From assembly GCF_003576645.1 (NCBI RefSeq), contig NC_044916.1, forward strand, positions 33,157,065 to 33,221,064: 64,000 nt of DNA. Direction: 5' to 3'. Source of the stretch: Ipomoea triloba. Its lineage: Eukaryota > Streptophyta > Magnoliopsida > Solanales > Convolvulaceae. Within the stretch, counting starts at the first letter, position 1; the number at the start of each line of letters is the position of its first letter. The position numbers and the translations under genes were made by a program. Below, piece by piece: positions 55,798 to 64,000 of this stretch. The notes under the pieces are model-generated. The model was not told the DNA's origin. It ran no database searches and worked only from the letters and a program-made list of their open reading frames with translations.

Positions 55798-56086
55798 AGG
55801 TGCTTGGTTTATGAGTTTACATAAGAATGATAATCAAAATCATAGTTAGTGTTTGGTTGACAAATTTTTAAAACACAATTATGTGATTTGAGTACCTTAA
55901 TTTTTTTATTTTTAAAACATATATTCCCATTATAGGGTCATACATAACCAAACATCAATATTTGTAATTATTTCAATTTCGTCTTATTATCAAACATGCA
56001 AAATACTTTCATTAAAACTCATTACTATTACTAAATATTTGATTCTTATTTCGATTCCGATTCCCTTATACAAACCAAACCAACCC
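55798..56086. mobile_element. Tourist-like (PIF/Harbinger) MITE, copy 2
   Basis: TTA flanks it at 55795-55797 and 56087-56089. The right end, inverted, reads GGGTTGGTTTGGTTTG. It shares ACATGCAAAATACTTTCA and ATTCCGATTCC words with the MITE at 33532, placing both in one family. The left end (AGGTGCTTGGTTTATG) is diverged. Confidence 0.65.
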
Positions 56087-59000
56087 TTAGTAGTTCTTGA
56101 ACTGATATGATACTCATCAGATTACGATAATAATATATGTGTAAAATACAATATCAACTCATAGCAAGAGTAGTTTTAAGTCTCTAGACCAAGAGTAGTG
56201 TGCCATCGAGATTGTCAAGTCTCCAACAAATTTGATTATTATTATTTTTTAACGGTTTTTAAGAATCTAAAAAAACTTCAATTCAAAATAAGTTTAACCA
56301 TCAAGCTTGCTATTATACTTTGTCGATTGTAACTTAAATTTAAAATATAACTTGTAAAGCACAAAGTACAAATCACTAATACATGCACAATTTTTAATAA
56401 TTTTTCTTGCCCACAACTTTGTCCCCAGGATACTCATACTCGACTTGACAAAATATTAGAAATGTAAATCACAGTTACGTACTCAGTGATCCATTAAGTT
56501 GGAAAATTAGTGCCTAGTGCCAATAAGAAGCCTATCGTATTAGATGTAATTTTTATACTACAATTATCAGGGTTGAATCATGTATCCTTATTTACAATGT
56601 ATTACCCCAAAAATCAACCAAGCAAGCTGCAACATCTAATAAATTTTCTAGATATATAATAATATCGCTTCGTAGATCGTACGGTAGTATAAAATATAAA
56701 AATAATAGGTGTACCAATACGAACACGGAAGCGCTAGTTTGTTAGTGTGGAAGGACCGCTGCGATTGGGAGAAGAAAATGGCGAGGCGGTTAAACTTTAA
56801 CTTTAAAACTCGATGGGAGACGAGAAGCCAGGGAGCCAGTTGTCGCGTAGGAAGTGGGTCATTAAATGCGCCTCAACAAATGTGAACGGCTACGATGATC
56901 AGAAGGCTTTAATGAAGCAATCTGGTCCGAGCGTGGTAGCTTGCGAAGTGAGAACATCTCCTCTATAGTCCACACCTCCATGAATTGAAATCAATTCAAA
57001 GCAGCCATAAACCCTCCCAACTAACCTCACCGGCCTCTATTTAATGAGCACACATTACACCGATTCAAGAAAATCTACCCAGTGTGCGCCTCCACCGTGT
57101 GTCCTCCATCTCCCCATGTTTTTTCTGCATTTTTTTTTTTACCTCAAAATAACATTCTTCATGGAATTGGAATTAACTCTATTGACAATATATATAGCTC
57201 GCATGAACAGTTCAATTGGTCACAGAGTAATAAAGTCTGAAAACAATGACCCAAGATTGAGTTTTACCATCCACAGTGTGAGAGCTTTTGTTCTAGATAC
57301 TCTGTTCGGCCCTTGTAGTTGAGAATTCAAAATTTTGGAACAATATTGTCATTTTTTACTCATTTGTAGTGGATGAGATTGCATAAATAACTTCCAATTT
57401 AACTTAAGGTCTCACATTTGAGTTTTAGAAATGCAACAACCTTAAACTCAAATAACTTAAATAAGGGTGTTGTGTTCTTAGGTATGGACTTGTAATCTTT
57501 TGCCGGCTAGAATCACAAGACGGAATTTATCCCGTGTATATTTTTGGATATTGACTGTAGATTTTCTTCGTAAAAAAAAAAGGGCGTTGTGTTCTTGTTA
57601 AATGGTTTACAAATTGTGTTACTCAAGAGCTTGCTAGGTAAGTGGTTTCCTTGATTATTGACTATAGGGAATGGTTTTCCATTCCGCCTCTTGTTTTTGT
57701 CTTATGCCCTTTGTTTTAATTTGATGAATGAATAAAATGTCTTAGGTGTAAAAAAAAGTGAATTTTGTGGCTTCAATTTTAATATATAGGGTTGAGTTAA
57801 ACAAAGTCATTTTCCAAACAATTGAGGACACAACAATTTCTTTGAAGGGAATTGAAGATTGAAAAACAGGAAAAAAAAAAGTATAACTAAGGGGCTAAAA
57901 ATATTAGTTATATATAATTTAGGACGAAAAACATTATTTTCCCTTCTAATTTATCCTTTTTTTTTATATTACTATTCATTAATATAAAATTTTTTGAAAC
58001 TTTTATTATTTTTAACAATTTACTTATGACAGATGGGCAAAGAATGATTAAAATAAAGAAGATATTATAATGTCAAATCGAATTACAGCAAGAGATCAGA
58101 TTACTTACGTAGTTACACATACACATCACTGCAATGCATGTATAATTGCTGTCGTAATGTTATTAAATTTTTGTTCGATAAAAACAAGGATATATTCAGC
58201 ACTTTCATTGGACAATTCAAGTTGGCTGTGGAACACGCCGGAGTTTTGATGCCAAGCAATGCAACAACGTGCGACCTTGCTTTTGCATGCAACAATAATA
58301 CAAACATATGTGATTTCTTATTATGACTGAATCTGCACAATTCCATCGGTCAATAAAATCTAAATAAATTGAGAAATTTTATTGTATTAATAATATAATT
58401 TATACATGAGGGTAATAAATAGAATTTAAACTTATTATCAACTATTTATCCTTGGTGTTCGATGAACATTACTGTATTACGAAATGCATTGGTCATACAA
58501 ACGTATGTAGTTGCGTGTTATGAGGTATTTGGTTATTATATAGTCTATTTAGGTTAACCGGGAAACAAAAACATGTGCAATAATTGCTGACTGTGAATTG
58601 AAACTTTATGTGTTTTGTTCTTATTATCAGAAACAAAAGAAAGGAAAAGAAAAACCTTTTTGGATGTGAACAAAGATTTTGGCAAAAGATTAATGTGTAT
58701 GCTATAATACATAATAGGGAAATTTGTGGTTTTTGACTTTTTCTTCCCTATATTTATAGCAAATAGTGATGGTATACCTTCCATTATTATTATCATAAAG
58801 GACGGTTTTGAATTAGTACATTAGTGAAGTATAGTAGACTATTAAAACTTGTCACATTTAATTTACCTTTCATATGTGATGCGTGTGTTTTTTTTAATAC
58901 TCATATGTAATACGTGTTAGTCAATATAAGGACAAAATAAATTTATAATTTTAAATAATTTAATTCTTCGATAATAAATCAAATAAGTGAATAACCAAAA

Positions 59001-59840
59001 CCATTAAACAGCCACCTCTCGAAAATAACTAAAATTACGACGTTTTGAAAAATTGAAGGGTCAATACATTAAAAAAATATAGAGTGACGGATCAGGATAA
59101 AGTAGCCGATTGAACTTTTTGGTTTGAGCTAGTCAGTTAGTTATGTGCAACTTACGTTGGTTTGTCGTATTTTACCGACACAATACAAGATATAATTTAC
59201 CTAGTACGCACCCTTAGATACTGGTTGCGGATTTCTCTGACCGCTCAAATTACTATTATATAATCACTATAGAGACAATGTACCCAAGAAAATAAAATTT
59301 TAATACTCAAAATATAGTTTAACTAGTTAATGAACCTAAGCTAGGTTAATAGTTAAGGTTTGTTGGTGGTGCTTAGTTGGTTGATTTGAGCAAAATAAAT
59401 GTATTTAGTTGGGGTTTATGATGAGTGGGATGATGGAGTGTCACTGAGGTGAAACTTGGATGGTGGGTTAATGAAATGAAAATGAAGGTGGTTGGTTGGT
59501 GGATAGTAGTTAACAGCATCAACATGTGATGCTGTGAAGAAAATGCATAGGCAACTCTAACGCACAAAAACCAAACCTGAGCTGCGGATCCGAAGAGAAG
59601 ATCAGAAACCCTATCTGCATGAAGCTGAGAAGCTACAGAGATCTCCACTAACGTCCTTTCAAGCTTCTCTCATCAGTCAAACTCACGGCAATCGTATCTC
59701 ATCTTCCATTCATACGCATCTCGTTTCTGTATTTCTGTTCGTATTTGCAGTGATTCAACTTCTACAAGTGCGGAACTTGCCTGCGGAGATCGATCGAGCT
59801 TATGCTTGGGAGATTAGTTAGTTGTTGAAGGATATTAGGA

Positions 59841-62800
59841 ATGAGTGCGAGGATGAGGAACTCGACGGCGGAGGCGGCGGCGGCGGCGTCTTCGTCGGAG
59901 GTGATGATGGAGATAGAGGCGAGTAAGCCGCAAGGGAATGGGATGGTGGTTGGGGGGTTGAGTCCTCTCAGTGAGACGTTGTGGAAGGAGAAAACTAACA
60001 CGGAGTTCATGGGAGATGTTTCCGCCAGGCTGGCATGGAAGGATTTAACGGTTATGGTTACTCTCGGCAATGGAGAAACTCAGAATGTTCTGGAAGGTCT
60101 AGTCGGGTATGCGGAGCCTGGAACCTTCACCGCCCTCATGGGACCTTCCGGCTCCGGCAAATCTACTCTCCTCGACGCCCTCTCCGGCCGCCTCGCCGCC
60201 AACGCTTTCCTCTCCGGCAGAATCGTCCTCAACGGCCACAAAGCCAAGCTCTCCTTCGGAACTGCGGTCAGTAAATCCCTACTACATACTCTACTCCATT
60301 CCAAACTCTTTTATCAATTTCTTCTCTCAAACATTTCCACAGGCATATGTTACGCAAGACGACAACCTGATCGGAACTCTGACCGTCCGGGAAACGATCT
60401 CCTACTCTGCTCAGCTGCGGCTGCCGGATAGGATGCCGAGGACGGAGAAGCGCGCGCTGGTGGAGAGCACTATCATAGAAATGGGGCTTCAGGACTGCGC
60501 CGATACGGTGATTGGGAATTGGCACTTGCGAGGAATCAGCGGAGGAGAGAAGCGGAGAGTGAGCATCGCCGTCGAGATCTTGATGCGGCCCAGATTGCTC
60601 TTTCTCGATGAACCTACCAGTGGCCTAGACAGGTTAATCCGAATCCAGGAAATCAATTTACAGATCTCAAGGAACTAGAATAATAATACTATAATAGTAT
60701 AATCTATACTCTAAAGAAAACGCTAATTAAACCTGACAATTTTGTATCTCTCTGATCTGAGACAGTGCCTCAGCGTTCTTTGTTACCCAGACACTGAGGG
60801 GTCTGTCTAGAGATGGAAGAACAGTAATAGCTTCAATTCACCAACCGAGCAGCGAAGTGTTTGAGCTGTTTGACAGATTATATTTGCTTTCTGGGGGGAA
60901 AACTGTGTACTTTGGTCAGGCTTCAGAAGCATACGAGGCAAGAAAATTTTCCGTTTCTTGATCACGAAGAATTGCACTTCTCCATAATTCTTATGTTTGA
61001 TCCAACATGATTTTGCAGTTCTTCGCGCAAGCAGGATTTCCTTGCCCGGCTCTCAGAAACCCGTCAGATCATTTTCTGCGGTGTATCAATTCTGATTTTG
61101 ATAAAGTGAAGGCTACCCTGAAAGGCTCAATGAAACTCAGGGTATAATATTCTTCTTTTGATCTCAATTGAAACGAAACTCAAGCTTAGCTTCTTACTGA
61201 TCTGTTCTCAATATGATTTTAATTGTTCCTAGTTTGAGACAAAAGATGATCCTCTTGAGAAGATTACCACTGCTGAAGCTATTAGGAGACTAGTGGATTT
61301 TTACCATACTTCTCAGTACTACCAAGAAGCAAGTGTAAAAGTGGAAGAAATGTCCAAAGTTGTAAGTACTGCTAGCTCTCTTGCCTGCAGGGTGGATATC
61401 AGGATATCTTGATCACTATTCTGATTTGCTTCTTTCTCTCCATCACAGAAAGGAACTGTTCTTGATTCGGGAGGGAGCCAAGCTAGTTTCTTGATGCAGG
61501 CATTCACCCTTACGAAACGTTCGTTTGTTAATATGTCAAGAGACTTTGGTTATTACTGGTTGAGGCTTGTTATCTACATTGTGGTAACTATCTGCATCGG
61601 AACCATCTATCTCAATGTGGGAACAGGTTACAGTTCCATCCTGGTAATGTTCTCATTTCTTCTGCCAGTCAAAACATTCTTGCTGTCTTTTCATGTTTGC
61701 TTTTGGCTGCAATTGCCATCCCCATTGCAGATAAATTCTCATTATAGAAAGATAAATGGGCCATAAAATATGGGTTTGAAAAGAATGCACAATCTGCAGT
61801 TTACAGTCATCTATGAGCAACTTAGGCTAGTCTAATTTTTTACCTGCTAAGGCCACAGTGCGAGATTTACTAGTGACTGCGGGTTTCCCTCGTAAGTCAA
61901 AAAGAAAAAGAAGCCTTAGCAACCTCACATTCTATGGAACTGCAGACTAGAATTTCCAACCCATTTAACTTAAGACTTTCTCTGCAAGTGCATTATCTTC
62001 CTACAAGTGACAATGTCATTTTACTGATGGTTCTTGTTAGCGTGGAACAGGCTAGGGGTGCATGTGCATCGTTTGTGTTTGGTTTTGTCACATTCATGTC
62101 GATTGGAGGGTTCCCTTCGTTCGTGGAAGATATGAAGGTTCATCCTGCTATCTTACAAACCTACCTACTACCTCATTCAACAATAAACTACTATAGCACA
62201 ATTCACTGAATTATTATGTTACTCTCAATCGCCTAATTCTCACTCAGGTTTTTCAAAGAGAAAGGCTGAATGGTCACTACGGCGTGGCTGCATTTGTGAT
62301 CAGCAACACCTTCTCTGCCATGCCATTTCTGATTCTGATCACTTTTCTGTCTGGAACCGTGTGCTATTTCATGGTCCGCCTCCACCCAGGCTTCATGCAT
62401 TATCTATTCTTTGTGCTGTGCCTATACGCAAGCGTCACCGTGGTTGAGAGCCTCATGATGGCCATAGCCAGTGTGGTTCCCAATTTCCTGATGGGCATCA
62501 TCACAGGGGCAGGAATTCAGGTACCCACCCGCCCACTTTTCTGCAAACAAGAAAGCCCACCATTATGGATTGTTGTTTAACATTGGCAGCATTACATCTG
62601 TGTGTTCAGGGGATATTTATGCTAGTCTCGGGATACTTCAGACTCCCTAATGACATCCCAAAGCCTTTCTGGCGTTACCCAATGTCCTACATCAGCTTCC
62701 ACTTCTGGGCTTTACAGGTACCAAAGAATATGCCACTCTGCATTTTACGTAACAAGTAAGAAGTTAAAGGTCAAAATAAATAACCAACTTGGTTAGCTTG

Positions 62801-63380
62801 AGTTGCCGTGCACTTTTGTCCCGTATGAGAGATCGAAAAAACTAATCTGGCCAGCACTTTGTCTCTTGATTGAGCCGGCCTGGTGTGAACGAGGATTGGT
62901 ATGGTATAGGCTTAGTATGATAACAAAAGTAGATAAACAAACATGATAATAAATATGGTACAAAAGTCTCTAACCAAAGAATACTAGTGAATGGATGGTC
63001 TAAATTTAATTAATTTGTTGACCATGTATGTATAACAGGGACAGTACCAGAATGATCTGAAGGGATTAGTGTTCGACAACCAGTCACCAGATCTGCCCAA
63101 AATCCCTGGCGAGTTCATCCTGGAGAACATATTTCAGATCGACGTGAACAGATCAAAATGGGTGGATCTCAGCGTTCTGTTCAGCATGATCATCATCTAC
63201 CGCGTCATATTCTTCATTGTAATCAAGATAAACGAGGATGTGACGCCGTGGATCCGAGGATACATAGCCAGGAGGAGAATGCAGCAAAAGAATGGGAACC
63301 AAACAACCACTGTTGCGCCGTTTGGTCTCACCCAGTCCCCTTCATTGAGGTCCTACGTTCCCGCTCCTCCCAAGAAGTAG
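59841..63380 (+). CDS. ABCG11: ABC transporter G family member 11-like half-transporter
   Basis: Ten exons: 59841-60266, 60343-60632, 60766-60937, 61019-61141, 61233-61361, 61449-61643, 62051-62137, 62248-62520, 62610-62717, 63039-63380; phases agree and give 714 residues. ABCG11 (WBC11/DESPERADO) works as homo- or heterodimer in the epidermal plasma membrane and exports cutin and wax lipids. Walker [10 protein letters not shown] is at 101-109, signature ISGGE at 207-211, Walker B LLFLDE at 227-232, followed by a C-terminal six-span membrane domain (for example [19 protein letters not shown]). The end, [14 protein letters not shown], is typical of ABCG11. Intron 3 begins GC instead of GT (60938-60939). 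Conserved relatives start at MEIEAS, here Met23 (ATG 59907), so the first 22 residues, including an Ala run, may be an extension or untranslated. Confidence 0.94.
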
Positions 63381-64000
63381 ATCACAACAAGAATCATCAA
63401 TCATAGGTTATAACCTCCCAAGCTTTTGCATACTTGTAATATGTAACAAATTAAATACGAGAGATGCTGTTTTCTCTACGTTAATTATTATATGCTTTCT
63501 TGCTCTAAATACATGGAATTGGCTCTTTCTTAGGCCAATTCATTCATTATATTCCTCACTCCTTATTAAATTAGTGAAACGATTATTTCTACTTTTGAAT
63601 TATTTGGTCATCCTATATTATTTTTATCACATTTAATTCATAATTTTATTTTTGTGATATTTAATTCTTTCCGCTAAATGATTGACAGAAAATGACTATG
63701 ATTCATATCAAAGTCACTTTAGAAGAAACAAAATTCTAAGGATTTGATGAGGATAACTTTAGAATAAATTTGATAAAATTAAAATCACCTTAGTAATAAA
63801 AAATAAATAAAATTCAGGATTTCTGATTTATGTTAAGATTAAGAGACCTGATAATAAAAAATTAATGAATAATAAATAGCGGACAACATTAATAGAAGCT
63901 ATATATACGATGCCATAGAATGTCAACGTTGAGAATTTCCATGTTTAATGGATTGCGTTGGATACGTAATACAACCTTTTGCATGATATAAGAGGAGCGT
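63381..64000. other. ABCG11 3' UTR and AT-rich downstream sequence
   Basis: The first 100 bases or so are the ABCG11 3' UTR. The remainder to the window end is AT-rich with no coding frame or recognised repeat. Confidence 0.6.

Larger units (their letters stand above)
49836..59840. other. 10 kb gene-poor, transposon-rich spacer
   Basis: No gene is recognised between the RUG3-like promoter and the ABCG11 start. Identified contents are the duplication at 51299, hAT MITE 52295-52732, T/G-rich run 52834-52931, CGCACCTTAAG repeat block 53590-53830, TA-rich run 53842-53915, fold-back MITE 54878-55415 and Tourist-like MITE 55798-56086. At 51660-51738 a TTAGGGTGTGTTTGG end read on minus suggests another MITE. 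Segment 50526-50868 has a Lys-rich open frame without ATG. Segment 56740-56960 is GC-richer but has no coding frame. About 59640-59840 is the ABCG11 leader. Confidence 0.6.

Noticed and set aside
57044..57322. 92-codon plus-strand open frame
   Set aside because: Hydrophobic low-complexity translation in AT-rich sequence with no homology I recognise and no exon context.
59373..59648. 91-codon minus-strand frame upstream of ABCG11
   Set aside because: Low-complexity translation (His, Thr, Ser-rich) over the presumed promoter and leader; no support.

Overview
This 64 kb window is nuclear DNA from a flowering plant. Every recognisable gene is a eudicot-type gene with many short introns (GT-AG, one GC-AG), AT-rich introns and AT-rich spacers. 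Best matches from memory are plant orthologues: PARG1, URH2, LARP6, MAP2, MTHFR, apyrase APY1/2, RUG3 and ABCG11. The repeats (Ty1/copia, tRNA-derived SINEs, hAT, Mutator and Tourist-type MITEs) are also plant-like. An asterid, perhaps Convolvulaceae, is my guess from repeat style; nothing here proves it. No bacterial, viral, organellar, CRISPR or rRNA/tRNA gene was found.

Layout. 1-2130: left-truncated Ty1/copia retrotransposon on the minus strand. 2674-8227 (+): poly(ADP-ribose) glycohydrolase. 10480-10851 (-): small plant-specific gene beginning MEGLIP. 10852-15418: repeat-rich spacer with two SINEs. 15419-16534 (+): plant-specific serine-rich protein of unknown function whose C-terminus appears cut by stop codons. 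17199-18035: Mutator-type non-autonomous element. 18548-20994 (+): uridine nucleosidase, convergent with 21606-25895 (-): La-related protein 6. 29066-33019 (+): methionine aminopeptidase 2, convergent with 34646-38748 (-): methylenetetrahydrofolate reductase; a Tourist-like and a hAT MITE lie between their 3' ends. 40693-44124 (-): apyrase. 46882-49835 (-): RCC1-repeat protein, probably mitochondrial RUG3. 49836-59840: 10 kb gene-poor stretch rich in small transposons. 59841-63380 (+): ABCG11-type half-transporter for cutin and wax export.

The genes are unrelated housekeeping or developmental genes with separate promoters; this is an ordinary euchromatic gene island, not a cluster. For the multi-exon genes I placed each splice junction by hand, checking GT/GC-AG ends and phase: all models stay in frame from ATG to stop and have lengths typical of their families. 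Most coordinates should be exact to the base except where stated.

No new biochemical system is evident. The most interesting material is (i) several non-autonomous transposons with verifiable target-site duplications, some filled with reiterated 12-22 bp words; (ii) a gene whose conserved-looking C-terminus continues in frame behind two stop codons; (iii) an ATG-less open N-terminal extension in front of the apyrase; (iv) an internally deleted copia pol whose frame break falls exactly on the only ambiguous base of the window.
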